From Seleniivibrio sp. (GTDB lineage: Bacteria > Chrysiogenota > Deferribacteres > Deferribacterales > Geovibrionaceae), in contig NZ_JAJOIL010000037.1 of NCBI RefSeq assembly GCF_021209385.1, positions 1 to 64,000 of the forward strand: a DNA stretch of 64,000 bases, given 5' to 3'. Positions 1 to 7,823 of this stretch are shown here, piece by piece. A model generated the notes under the pieces. It did no database searches. It saw only the letters and a list, made by a program, of their open reading frames with translations, and had not been told where the DNA came from. How positions within the stretch are numbered: position 1 is the stretch's first letter; each line of letters opens with the position of its first letter. Made by a program: the position numbers and the translations under genes.

Positions 1-1
1 C

Positions 2-325
2 GGCGGCAACGGCGGTACAGGAGGCAACGGTGGAAACGGTGGTAAAGGCGGAGACGGCGGAATCATCACACTGATATACAATCCTTCCAGCCCTCAGCCT
101 CTTGTTGTTGCAGATCCGGCAACATCAGGACTTGCCGGCGGCGCAGGAGGTTCAGGCGGTTCCGGCGGTGCAGGCGGTTCCGGAGGACAAGGCGGCGCAG
201 GAGGATCAGGAGATCCTAACGGCAGTCTTGGAAGTGCAGGAGCCGGAGGCCCATCCGGTGCAAAAGGTCAGGCTGGCACAGCCGGAAAACCGGCGGTTGT
301 AAATATTACACCGAAAGCCGTCTAG
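2..325 (+). CDS. Glycine-rich collagen-like protein, C-terminal part (5' end outside window)
   Basis: This reading frame is open from the first full codon to a TAG at 323-325 and is absent from the ORF track because its start lies before the window. The visible 107 residues are GGX repeats ([17 protein letters not shown]), then one hydrophobic segment ITLIYNPSSPQP, then a second Gly/Ser/Ala-rich block ending in AVVNITPKAV. The same arrangement, including the (I)xLIYxxxSPQP segment, recurs in the next gene, so the two are paralogues. The downstream gene begins 10 bases after the stop and its Shine-Dalgarno AGGAGATG overlaps this stop, so they are cotranscribed. The track ORF 102-302 is another frame of this gene. 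Function is unknown; GGX repeats can form polyglycine-II helical bundles in other proteins, which is only a possibility here. Confidence 0.8.
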   Translation, partial: GGNGGTGGNGGNGGKGGDGGIITLIYNPSSPQPLVVADPATSGLAGGAGGSGGSGGAGGSGGQGGAGGSGDPNGSLGSAGAGGPSGAKGQAGTAGKPAVVNITPKAV

Positions 326-335
326 GAGATGAAAA

Positions 336-1112
336 ATGGCTATGTTCAACGGTTCAGGAACAAATGGCAATAACGGACAGGATAAAAACACCCCTCCGCC
401 TCAGAAAGGAACATCTCCACAGCCTGCAAAGGCAGGCGACGGGAGCGACTCTCCTAAAGACTCTTGGGGCGAGTATAAACAACGCGGAGGCACAGGCGAC
501 AAAGGAACGAACGGCAGCACAGGTTTAACCGGAGACAACGGTTATAACGGAGACAACGGAACTGACGGCACAAGCGGCACCACTATGGTCATCGACGGAC
601 GCCGTTATACAGGTTCGATCACTCTGAATTTCGCCGGAGGTAACGGCGGCAACGGCGGATGCGGCAGTCGCGGAGGTCAGGGCGGAAACGGTCAACAAGG
701 CGGCGATGGCGGAGACGGCGGTCAGGGTACAAGTCAAGGCATAGGCGGAAACGGTGGCACCGGAGGCACCGGAGGTAACGGCGGCACAGGCGGAAACGGA
801 GGCAACGGCGGCAACGGTGGAAACGGTGGTCAGATATCATTGATATACGACCAGAACTCTCCACAACCTCAGGTACAGGCATCTCCCGCCACAGGTCTGT
901 CCGGCGGAATCGGAGGAGCCAGCGGTGCCGGTGGAAGCGGCGGAATACCCGGCAATGGCGGCGATGGCGGAAATCAGGGTGTTGTCCAGTCAACACCACC
1001 GAATAAAGGCAGTTTCGGAAACACAGGCTATCCGGGCGCACAAGGTAAATCCGGTATTCCAGGAGCTCCCGGCGCGGCAGCCAAAGTATCTTTAATCCCG
1101 GGCGGGGGCTGA
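336..1112 (+). CDS. Glycine-rich collagen-like protein (GGX repeat)
   Basis: A 258-aa protein with no signal peptide or membrane segment. Residues 1-55 are polar and Pro/Lys/Gln-rich; 50-80 contain GXX collagen-like triplets; about 85-100 hold a short hydrophobic strand ([16 protein letters not shown]); GGX repeats follow to about 167, interrupted by [12 protein letters not shown], and a second Gly-rich region ends in KVSLIPGGG. There is a single cysteine (GGCGSRGG). It is paralogous to the preceding partial gene. The start has a strong AGGAGATG four bases upstream. The antisense ORFs here are artefacts of the GC-rich repeat. It could be a structural or surface protein, or a substrate for the two downstream proteins; the sequence does not decide. 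Confidence 0.85.
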   Translation: MAMFNGSGTNGNNGQDKNTPPPQKGTSPQPAKAGDGSDSPKDSWGEYKQRGGTGDKGTNGSTGLTGDNGYNGDNGTDGTSGTTMVIDGRRYTGSITLNFAGGNGGNGGCGSRGGQGGNGQQGGDGGDGGQGTSQGIGGNGGTGGTGGNGGTGGNGGNGGNGGNGGQISLIYDQNSPQPQVQASPATGLSGGIGGASGAGGSGGIPGNGGDGGNQGVVQSTPPNKGSFGNTGYPGAQGKSGIPGAPGAAAKVSLIPGGG

Positions 1113-1116
1113 TAAA

Positions 1117-2193
1117 TTGTCTCAGAATTCAATAATAGAGAAAACATCCGGATATGTGGCGGCTTTTGAGGAATCGTTAGCATCTTCATACGCGTTTAAC
1201 GATACCCAGAAAAAAATCTGGGATATTCTCACAAAAGCCGCTTTTGAATCGGAAAGCCGGATATTTACCAGAGAACCATCTCTATTTCATGACGGAACTC
1301 CGTTGGGCACATCACTGTGCCTGACGGAGGCACCGTTCCGGATAAGGGCTCTCGCGGAAATAGGCGTGTGCAACAGCCTGCTCTCCGAACAGATAGACGA
1401 CAGTCTGCGGACATTAATAGACATTTATGAAACCCTTAACTGGCGTAAATCTGCATCATCAATAAACTGGTTTTGCAGCAATATCTTCCCGGAAGACCCG
1501 ACAAAACTTGAAAATTGGTGGGGCGGAATGTGGCTGGGTGTTGTTATGGGCGAAAACAGCAAAACTGAGCTCCGGCTATATTTTAACCTGAGAAGCGGAA
1601 ATCTGCAGAACAGATGGGAAAAGATAATGAAAACACTGGAACCTTTCGGAAATTTTGCGGATGAAGCATTCAGAAAAGCATCTATAGACTCAACTGCCGT
1701 TCCCGCCGGACTGGGAATCGTCTTTTCAGATGACGAACTTAAAGGCATACGGCTATATCAGGGACTAGAGAAAACAGGCTCAGAACAGATAGCTGCCTTT
1801 CTACAAAAAACTGCACAGACACTGGACTGGGAAAAAGAAATAAATGAACCGCTGCGCAAACTTGAAAATCTGTTCGGATTATCAGCACCACAGAGCATAA
1901 CTGTCTCCCATGACATAAAAGTGACGGATTCCAGACTGGAAAACAGGATTTCACGCGTTAAGGCAGACATAAACTGTACCCGCTACACCAATGTTAACGC
2001 AGACCTTTTTGAAGACTGGATTCTTTCGGCTTTAGACAGCAAAGGGCAAAAAGCTATACAGAATTTTGCACAGCTTCACGCTCAGCAATTCGGAGGTGCC
2101 TCACTGGATTATTTCAGTCTGGGAGCGCAAAAGAACGGAAGCCATCGTACCGTTTATGTTAAACCATCAGGACTGGCATATAGCTGTGAATGA
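1117..2193 (+). CDS. Conserved-looking hypothetical protein, possible ABBA-fold prenyltransferase-like
   Basis: A 358-aa soluble protein read from a TTG codon five bases after the preceding stop. I do not recognise the family with certainty. It contains three segments of similar predicted layout, each a strand carrying R/K-x-Y followed by an amphipathic helix: around LRLYFNLRSG, GIRLYQGLEKTG and KADINCTRYTNVNADLF, plus a terminal strand RTVYVKPSG. Repeated strand-strand-helix units with basic and Tyr residues are a hallmark of ABBA/DMATS-type aromatic prenyltransferases, so that fold is a weak hypothesis. A tryptophan-rich stretch (LENWWGGMWLG) sits mid-protein. It is sandwiched between glycine-rich genes and a terpene-cyclase-like gene in one transcription unit, which suggests a joint function. 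Start choice is moderately sure. Confidence 0.75.
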   Translation: MSQNSIIEKTSGYVAAFEESLASSYAFNDTQKKIWDILTKAAFESESRIFTREPSLFHDGTPLGTSLCLTEAPFRIRALAEIGVCNSLLSEQIDDSLRTLIDIYETLNWRKSASSINWFCSNIFPEDPTKLENWWGGMWLGVVMGENSKTELRLYFNLRSGNLQNRWEKIMKTLEPFGNFADEAFRKASIDSTAVPAGLGIVFSDDELKGIRLYQGLEKTGSEQIAAFLQKTAQTLDWEKEINEPLRKLENLFGLSAPQSITVSHDIKVTDSRLENRISRVKADINCTRYTNVNADLFEDWILSALDSKGQKAIQNFAQLHAQQFGGASLDYFSLGAQKNGSHRTVYVKPSGLAYSCE

Positions 2194-3106
2194 TAAAAAT
2201 ATCACAGCATCAGCAACTAAAGCTGCTGATTTTTTGATAAAAAAGCAAACGACGGAAGGTTTCTGGCACGACTACGATCTGGTTGTCGGCAGCAGCAGAG
2301 CGTGGACAACGGCATATGTGGCGAAAGCACTGACAGGGTTTGCCGCCGACGCACTGTGCATAAAAAAAGCCTGTAAAGCGCTCTTAAGAATAAAAAGCGA
2401 ATCCGGCTGGGGCTATAATCTTGTAACGTCAGAAGACGCAGACACAATATCTTTTTGTCTGCGTTTTCTGAACGCTGCAAATGATAAAGTACAGCCAGAG
2501 ACGGCAAAATCACTTTTACAGCCTTTCATAGAAAACAATGGTAATGTTAAGACCTTTTCCGGAATACAATTCGGTTCATGGAGTACAGAACACCTTGATG
2601 TAGCGGCGTCTGTGGGATTGGCTCTTGCTGAATGTGCTGAAGAAGAATTAACAGAACTGATAGCACAACGCATCCATAAACATATAGTAGACAATGACAG
2701 ACTTAATTCATTCTGGTGGGTATCTCCGGTTTATACACCAAGCATAACACTTGAGTTTTTCAGTCAATGGGATAAGAAACACAATTTTTCAAAAGCGGCA
2801 GCACGGCATTTCAGATCATCTGTATTCAGTCTCAAATCAGTAATGGACAAGGCTCTTTTTATAAAAGCAGAATATTACGCTGCACAAATAAACGGAGAAA
2901 AACTGCATACGGACAAATTGAAAAAAATTATAAAAGAAATCATTGTATGTCAAAATCCTGACGGTTCATGGAATCCGTCCGCAATAATGAAAATCCCCAG
3001 ACAATCAGCATACGACCCGGACTTCACTCTCGCTCCTGATCTGTACCGACTTATGACCACTGCAACAGCAATGGAATCAATCATGCTCATTTCCAATCAA
3101 CAATAA
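2186..3106 (+). CDS. Squalene/hopene cyclase-like alpha-alpha toroid protein
   Basis: A 306-aa protein with prenyltransferase/squalene-oxidase (QW-type) repeats: KQTTEGFWHDYD near the N-terminus, KSESGWGYN and CQNPDGSWNPS near the C-terminus. The motif SEDADTISFCLRFL sits where class II terpene cyclases carry DXDDTA, but only partly matches it, so protonation-initiated cyclisation cannot be assumed. At about half the length of SHC it represents one toroid domain. The track starts it at 2066 deep inside the previous gene; GTG at 2186 is preferred because it gives an 8-base overlap with the upstream stop, typical of translational coupling, and drops a non-conserved-looking extension. No membrane segment is seen. 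It may act with the upstream 358-aa protein on a common substrate (inference). Confidence 0.75.
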   Translation: MNDKNITASATKAADFLIKKQTTEGFWHDYDLVVGSSRAWTTAYVAKALTGFAADALCIKKACKALLRIKSESGWGYNLVTSEDADTISFCLRFLNAANDKVQPETAKSLLQPFIENNGNVKTFSGIQFGSWSTEHLDVAASVGLALAECAEEELTELIAQRIHKHIVDNDRLNSFWWVSPVYTPSITLEFFSQWDKKHNFSKAAARHFRSSVFSLKSVMDKALFIKAEYYAAQINGEKLHTDKLKKIIKEIIVCQNPDGSWNPSAIMKIPRQSAYDPDFTLAPDLYRLMTTATAMESIMLISNQQ

Positions 3107-3159
3107 AAACCAGTTCTCTATTTTTTAACAACAAGACAATAGCGTAGCCAAAAAAGCCC

Positions 3160-3168
3160 TGATATGAT
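3160..3168 (+). promoter_or_regulatory. Extended -10 promoter of the patatin gene
   Basis: TGATATGAT matches the extended -10 pattern TGnTATAAT with one mismatch. No clear -35 is visible, which extended -10 promoters do not require. Transcription would start near 3175, downstream of the track's ATG at 3164 and upstream of the ATG at 3197, which supports the later start and separates this gene from the cassette before it. Confidence 0.5.
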
Positions 3169-3196
3169 ATTAATGTTCGTTGCAATTGGAGGGAGA

Positions 3197-4306
3197 ATGG
3201 GGATACTCAGCGACAAAAAGATAGGGATTGCGCTTTCCGGCGGAGGGATAAGAGCCATCGCATTTCATGCGGGCGTGGTTCAGTTCCTTGCTGAAAATAA
3301 TCTTATGCGCAAGATAACAAACATTTCATCCGTATCAGGCGGCAGCCTGTTCACAGGTATTGTCTTTCATCTTTCCGGAAACATGTGGCCGACAGCCCCC
3401 CAGTTCACTGAAAAAATACTCCCCAGACTGCGATACCTGATGACCTCCACCTCGTTACAGCAAGCCAGTATGTCCGCGCTTATGAAACCTTCAAACTGGA
3501 AAAATATCCTGTACAAAAGAGGAATTGTCATTGCCCAGACTATAGAGTCTCTATGGGGGATCGACTCGGTTCTCGCCGATCTGCCGCAAACACCCGTATG
3601 GACAATCAACGGAACAAATGGGGAGAACGGACAGCGGTTCCGGTTTAAGAACGAAACAATGGGCGATCACAGAACCGGATATGCCTCCGCAAGAATGTTC
3701 AAAACCGCCAAAGCAATGGCTATCTCTGCGGCATTTCCTATCGGCATAGGTCCCATAGAAATTGATACATCGAGATACAGATGGGAAAAAGAAACATTTA
3801 AAGGTTCCGGTGTGAAAGAGCGCGTCAAACCGGAATATAAAAAACTTCACATCTACGACGGCGGACTATATGACAACCTTGGCACCGAAACGTTCTACAA
3901 GGTTGGCGAGCAGGATGTTCAGCTCAACACAAAGGACGTTGATTTCGTGATAATTTCAGATGCAGGCTCGCCGTTCATAGAGACCCCGCTTTCAGACGCC
4001 TTTTCACTGCGCCGTGCGAATAAACTGATAGATATTCTCATGGAACAAAGCAGGATTCTGCGTGTGCGTTCGTTCATGAACTTTCTAAGAAACAACGGCA
4101 ACTCGGGAGTTTATCTGTCGCTTTCCGACAGCGCTCTTCTTTCATACACTTCAAAGGGTGAAGACCTCACCGTCAGCGAAGTGACTGCCGCAAGACAGTT
4201 TCCCACATCCCTTGACCAGATGACAGGATTTGAATTCGATTCGCTGGTCAAATGCGGATATCAGGCGGCAGCACTCAATATCGAAAAATACCTTAACGGC
4301 AACTGA
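3197..4306 (+). CDS. Patatin-like phospholipase
   Basis: A 369-aa Ser-Asp dyad acyl hydrolase. The oxyanion loop SGGGIRAIAFHAG lies at about residues 13-25, the nucleophile elbow GxSxG as SSVSGGSLF at about 46-54, and the catalytic Asp as YDGGLYDN near 220. No signal peptide is visible, so a cytoplasmic or effector-type enzyme acting on phospholipids is likely. The start is ATG 3197, preceded by GGAGGGAG with a four-base gap, rather than the track's 3164. It converges on the methyltransferase gene with a gap of six bases. Substrate cannot be deduced. Patatins sometimes serve in defence systems, but no nucleotidyltransferase or CBASS-like partner is adjacent. Confidence 0.9.
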   Translation: MGILSDKKIGIALSGGGIRAIAFHAGVVQFLAENNLMRKITNISSVSGGSLFTGIVFHLSGNMWPTAPQFTEKILPRLRYLMTSTSLQQASMSALMKPSNWKNILYKRGIVIAQTIESLWGIDSVLADLPQTPVWTINGTNGENGQRFRFKNETMGDHRTGYASARMFKTAKAMAISAAFPIGIGPIEIDTSRYRWEKETFKGSGVKERVKPEYKKLHIYDGGLYDNLGTETFYKVGEQDVQLNTKDVDFVIISDAGSPFIETPLSDAFSLRRANKLIDILMEQSRILRVRSFMNFLRNNGNSGVYLSLSDSALLSYTSKGEDLTVSEVTAARQFPTSLDQMTGFEFDSLVKCGYQAAALNIEKYLNGN

Positions 4307-4312
4307 TATCCC

Positions 4313-5083
4313 CTATTTCTTATAAACAATAAGTTCCAAACGGGCGCTTATGTTAAACCTTACGATACCTTTATCGTCGGTAAATCTTTGCAGTTCGCTC
4401 TCGATATCGTTTTGAAGCGCAAAAACCTCACTTATCTCCAGCTCATCCTGACAGTATGTCACAGCCTCTTCAAATGTCATCTCTTTCGGACGCACTTCGT
4501 CAAAGACCTCTGAATAATAGTCTATTCCGTTATCATCCAACCATTTGCGCATATTAAAAGAATTGTTGAACACGCGCGGTTTCACCTGACTTTTGCCGAC
4601 CATATATTTTATAGGTTCAACATCTCTTTTTCCGCCCCACCCCAGATAGATAACCGCTTCTTTAGCACAGTCGCGAACTTTCTGATAATCTTCTGGGAGC
4701 TGTACAGCGGGTGTCATTGTAGAAACGGCTATATCCCACTGTCTGCCCTCTGTGTTGAACGTATCCCACGGGTTGTTGATTATCTCTATGTTTGAGCATC
4801 CTTCTGCAGCCGCGTCCTGTTCAAGGATAGAAAGCATCTCTTTGGATATATCCACTCCTGTAACGCTTTCCGCTTCTTTTGCAAGGCGTATTGTGTAAAC
4901 GCCCGTTCCGCAGCCCACATCCAGAAGCGACCTGCCGCTGAAATCAATTCCTGCCTTTTTCATGGAACCTACTATACGAGCCTCAATACAGTCATTACAG
5001 CTGCTATATCTCGGATAAGAGCCGGACTTCTTTTTCCATCTGTCCAGCATGTATTTATGATCTCTGCCGTTACCTCTTGCCAT
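4313..5083 (-). CDS. SAM-dependent class I methyltransferase
   Basis: A 256-aa protein with a Rossmann-type methyltransferase core: motif I LLDVGCGTGVYTIRLA near residue 50, acidic residue at the end of strand 2 (VTGVDIS), and motif-like NNPWDTF and AVSTMTPAVQL after it. The N-terminus (YMLDRWKKKSGSYPRYSS) resembles small-molecule methyltransferases of the UbiE/class-11 type. The substrate is unknown. It is a single gene transcribed away from the membrane NTPase gene, with a purine-rich AGGGAGGGG before its ATG. Nothing in the neighbourhood names a pathway. Confidence 0.85.
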   Translation of the reverse strand: MARGNGRDHKYMLDRWKKKSGSYPRYSSCNDCIEARIVGSMKKAGIDFSGRSLLDVGCGTGVYTIRLAKEAESVTGVDISKEMLSILEQDAAAEGCSNIEIINNPWDTFNTEGRQWDIAVSTMTPAVQLPEDYQKVRDCAKEAVIYLGWGGKRDVEPIKYMVGKSQVKPRVFNNSFNMRKWLDDNGIDYYSEVFDEVRPKEMTFEEAVTYCQDELEISEVFALQNDIESELQRFTDDKGIVRFNISARLELIVYKK

Positions 5084-5278
5084 CTCGCCCCTCCCTCATT
5101 GTAAAATATCTGACATAATACATATCCGAAAAAATTTTAAAGATAAAATATCGCTCTGTATTTTTACAATATTCGCTTCATTATTAATACGTTATTTTCA
5201 TTCTCAATAGACATTGGCTCCACACAGTCAGCCGCACCTTTAACACGTTATTCACCCGTTCATCTGTTTTTAACCATG

Positions 5279-5306
5279 TTGACACTCTTAATATTTGTAA
5301 TATATA
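5279..5306 (+). promoter_or_regulatory. Sigma-70-type promoter of the ECF-like/NTPase gene
   Basis: TTGACA at 5279-5284 is followed after 16 bases by TATATA at 5301-5306 (or TATAAG with an 18-base spacer). The remainder of the 279-base intergenic region shows no further structure I can name. The leader would be about 50 bases and carries AGGGGG before the TTG start. Confidence 0.5.
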
Positions 5307-5362
5307 AGGTTCCTTAGAACGATATACAATTTATTATATAACGCATTATAAGGGGGCAGATC

Positions 5363-6997
5363 TTGAGGAAAACAAAGAAACCGGAATTGGTCACGTCGTC
5401 TTCAAAATGGGAAAAAGGAGCGGTTGCCGGAGGTGTATGGGGAACATCCGAAATGTCTCTCGGGTCACTGCTTCACAACCTTCGGATACCTATGAAAGGT
5501 TACATATTGACCTTCATCGCGATTGTCCTTATGTCGGGAATAAACGTCAGATGGCGGCAGAAAGGTCTCTTTTACAGAGCCGGTCTCTCTTCCGCGCTGC
5601 TTAAGTTATTTTCTCCCAGCCCGAACTTGATTGTCCCCGCCATCGCCATATCCGCAGAAGGGTTTCTCATGGAACTTGGCACGCGCATCGGAGGCAATAA
5701 CCCCATAGGCTATGCCATAGGCGGCGGGCTTGCGCTGATATGTACGATACTGCACAAATTCATACGCGCTTTCATGATGTTCGGTCCGAACATATACATT
5801 CTATACGAAAAATTTTTTGAAGGAACGGTCGGTCTGGCAGGCTTGAAGCAGATAGATCCGATATGGGGCATAATCGCTCTTCTGATGATATATTTCATCT
5901 GCGGCGTTATCGCATCTGCAATAGGCTCCTTCACCGGACACAATCTTGAAACAAACATCAGAACAATAACATACGCAGAGAAAATCCCGTCATTTAAACC
6001 CGAAAAACAGAAAGCGGCAGCGGCATCAAATTTCAAACCTTCGCTGGTCTGGCTCACTCTGGCATTCATCGTAATTTTCGTCGGACTTGTATTCATGCAC
6101 TCCTATCCGTCGATAATACCTTTCCTCGGCATATACTTCATATTCGCGGCGATAAGATATTCAAGGTCGTTGAAACGGCTCCTAAATCCGAAATTTTTTA
6201 TTCCCGTTCTTATCATATCTTTCCTTTCGGGTGCGTTCATCTATGCGGGCGACAGCGGCATGTTCAGCGTTAAAGCCATATCCGGCGGTCTTGCAATGGT
6301 GTTCAGAGCGTGCCTTATGACAATAGCTATCAACGGTATACTGAATGAATTCAAACATCCCAGAATTGCCGCCGCAATCCGCAGAAGATACGGTGACAAA
6401 ATGGACAGAACCATGGAGACTGCGTGGGAAACAAACAAAGCAATGGGATCCGTTGTAACGAAAAAAGACATAAGAACAAGTCCAATGAGTGCTTTAAAAC
6501 AGATACTCATCACAGCCGACAATATGCTCGATGACATTAAGGCAGAGGTCGTCATTGTAACAGGCGGAGTGGACGCTGGCAAAACATCATTCATGGTAAA
6601 AGAAACTGAAAGACTCAAAGCAGATTTCAAAGTATGCGGTTTCGTCTGCAAAGCTAACGTTTATTCAAATAAAAAAGACGACTACAGACTGACAGACCTT
6701 GTTTCGGGCGAGGAAATCCCTTTCTGTAAGCGAAATACAGAGGGAACGTTTGATTTTTCCGATGAGGCTGTCGGCAAAATGACGGAAAAGGTCTTAGCTG
6801 ACGCACAAGATGCCGAATACGTTTTCATAGACGAAGCCGGCAGACTGGAAACAGGCGGCGAAGGATGGAACGGACTGATAACGCAGCTTCTTCGCAAAAG
6901 AATAACCCTTGTTATGGCAGTCCGCGATGTTTTCGTTGACGACATTCTGGATACCTTCGGCATAAAGCGCGTAAAAGTGATTAAAGCGGGGAATTGA
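5363..6997 (+). CDS. ECF-transporter-like membrane protein fused to THEP1-like NTPase
   Basis: A 544-aa two-part protein. Residues about 40-335 hold roughly eight hydrophobic segments with loops resembling an energy-coupling-factor S component (PNLIVPAIAISAEGF, GYAIGGGLALICTILHKF). Residues about 385-544 form a P-loop NTPase of the NTPase_1/THEP1 kind: Walker A VIVTGGVDAGKTSFM, then GFVCKANVY, and Walker B VFIDEAGRLE. The start is a TTG six bases after AGGGGGC; the following 20 residues are continuous with the domain. The fusion suggests an NTP-dependent transport or regulatory step, but no substrate motif is seen and no ECF T or A component lies nearby. The gene is monocistronic or leads into the Fe-S gene, which has its own promoter. 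Confidence 0.8.
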   Translation: MRKTKKPELVTSSSKWEKGAVAGGVWGTSEMSLGSLLHNLRIPMKGYILTFIAIVLMSGINVRWRQKGLFYRAGLSSALLKLFSPSPNLIVPAIAISAEGFLMELGTRIGGNNPIGYAIGGGLALICTILHKFIRAFMMFGPNIYILYEKFFEGTVGLAGLKQIDPIWGIIALLMIYFICGVIASAIGSFTGHNLETNIRTITYAEKIPSFKPEKQKAAAASNFKPSLVWLTLAFIVIFVGLVFMHSYPSIIPFLGIYFIFAAIRYSRSLKRLLNPKFFIPVLIISFLSGAFIYAGDSGMFSVKAISGGLAMVFRACLMTIAINGILNEFKHPRIAAAIRRRYGDKMDRTMETAWETNKAMGSVVTKKDIRTSPMSALKQILITADNMLDDIKAEVVIVTGGVDAGKTSFMVKETERLKADFKVCGFVCKANVYSNKKDDYRLTDLVSGEEIPFCKRNTEGTFDFSDEAVGKMTEKVLADAQDAEYVFIDEAGRLETGGEGWNGLITQLLRKRITLVMAVRDVFVDDILDTFGIKRVKVIKAGN

Positions 6998-7022
6998 TTA
7001 TTCCCTCAGAAAAGCATATATT
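6994..7022 (+). promoter_or_regulatory. Promoter implying a leaderless mRNA
   Basis: TTGATT at 6994-6999, a 17-base spacer and TATATT at 7017-7022. The ATG of the Fe-S protein lies exactly six bases after the -10 box, where transcription would start, and no Shine-Dalgarno is present. Confidence 0.55.
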
Positions 7023-7028
7023 GTTTAT

Positions 7029-7823
7029 ATGCAAAAAGACAGAATTGTTAACTTTATCAGCCGGTTTGTAAAAAAACAGGCTGAACGTTGCACAACATCA
7101 TGGGGTGAACCGCTGGTGGGGTTTGCGGATGCTTATCATCCGGAGATACAGAACCTTAAAAACAGGATATCACCCGCCCACGGACTTCCGCAGGAAGTGT
7201 TGCCCGACGCAAAGACGGTGATAGTCTACTTTGTTCCCTTCACAAAAGAACTTGCAGATACAAACAGACACTTGGGAGAGCTTGCCTCTCCCGAGTGGGC
7301 TTTGGCATACGAAGAGACAAACGCAATGTTCAAAGAACTCAATTCCGCTCTGATAAAAGAACTGGAATCAATGGGGTTCGCAGGTCGGGTCGCCCCGCAG
7401 ACATCAACATTCGACACCAATACACTTATAAGCGGATGGTCGCACAGGCATTTCGCATGGGCAGCCGGACTGGGAACGTTCGGCATAAACAACATGCTGA
7501 TAACAAAGAAAGGATGCTGCGGACGCTACAATTCCATCGTAACAAATGTTGAGACTGAACACGGAAAACCTCAGACAGAAGAGAACTGTCTTTATAAAAG
7601 AAACGGAAAATGCGGCGTATGCATGAAACGCTGTCCTTCGGGGGCGCTTACACCTGAAGGGTTCGCGAGACACAAATGCCAGGAGATACTTCTCAAAAAC
7701 GCCGCCATCTACAACAGCTTCGGCACTTCATACACTGACGCCGACGGAAACTCAGTCAGCAGCGGAAGCGACGTATGCGGAAAATGCGTGGCAGGGGTTC
7801 CATGCTCCTTTACTTCTTTGTAA
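7029..7823 (+). CDS. QueG-related iron-sulfur protein
   Basis: A 264-aa protein of the epoxyqueuosine-reductase-like family. The N-terminal two thirds contain the LGTFGINNMLITKKGCCGRYNS segment typical of the cobalamin/substrate region. The C-terminal third carries the ferredoxin-like cysteines: CLYKRNGKCGVCMKRCP, then C in KCQEIL and CGKCVAGVPC, enough for two [4Fe-4S] clusters. It is shorter than QueG (about 350-380 aa) and lacks the HEAT-like tail, so it is probably one of the short paralogues of unknown substrate rather than QueG itself. Its 3' end overlaps the convergent MFS gene by 14 bases. Translation appears to begin at the 5' end of the mRNA. Confidence 0.8.
   Translation: MQKDRIVNFISRFVKKQAERCTTSWGEPLVGFADAYHPEIQNLKNRISPAHGLPQEVLPDAKTVIVYFVPFTKELADTNRHLGELASPEWALAYEETNAMFKELNSALIKELESMGFAGRVAPQTSTFDTNTLISGWSHRHFAWAAGLGTFGINNMLITKKGCCGRYNSIVTNVETEHGKPQTEENCLYKRNGKCGVCMKRCPSGALTPEGFARHKCQEILLKNAAIYNSFGTSYTDADGNSVSSGSDVCGKCVAGVPCSFTSL

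Noticed and set aside
102-302. 66-aa plus-strand ORF at the left edge
   Set aside because: It is another frame of the partial glycine-rich gene, whose true frame is open from base 2 and paralogous to the next gene.
620-840. Tandem DNA repeat or CRISPR-like periodicity
   Set aside because: The repetition is codon-level GGX coding, with no constant repeat plus variable spacer.
525-1041. Minus-strand ORFs of 70 and 140 aa
   Set aside because: Antisense shadows of GGX codon repeats; composition is that of reversed Gly/Ala codons, no start signals.
3197-4306. CBASS or other patatin-based defence system
   Set aside because: No cyclase, receptor or accessory gene adjacent; patatin is preceded by its own promoter and followed by a convergent gene.
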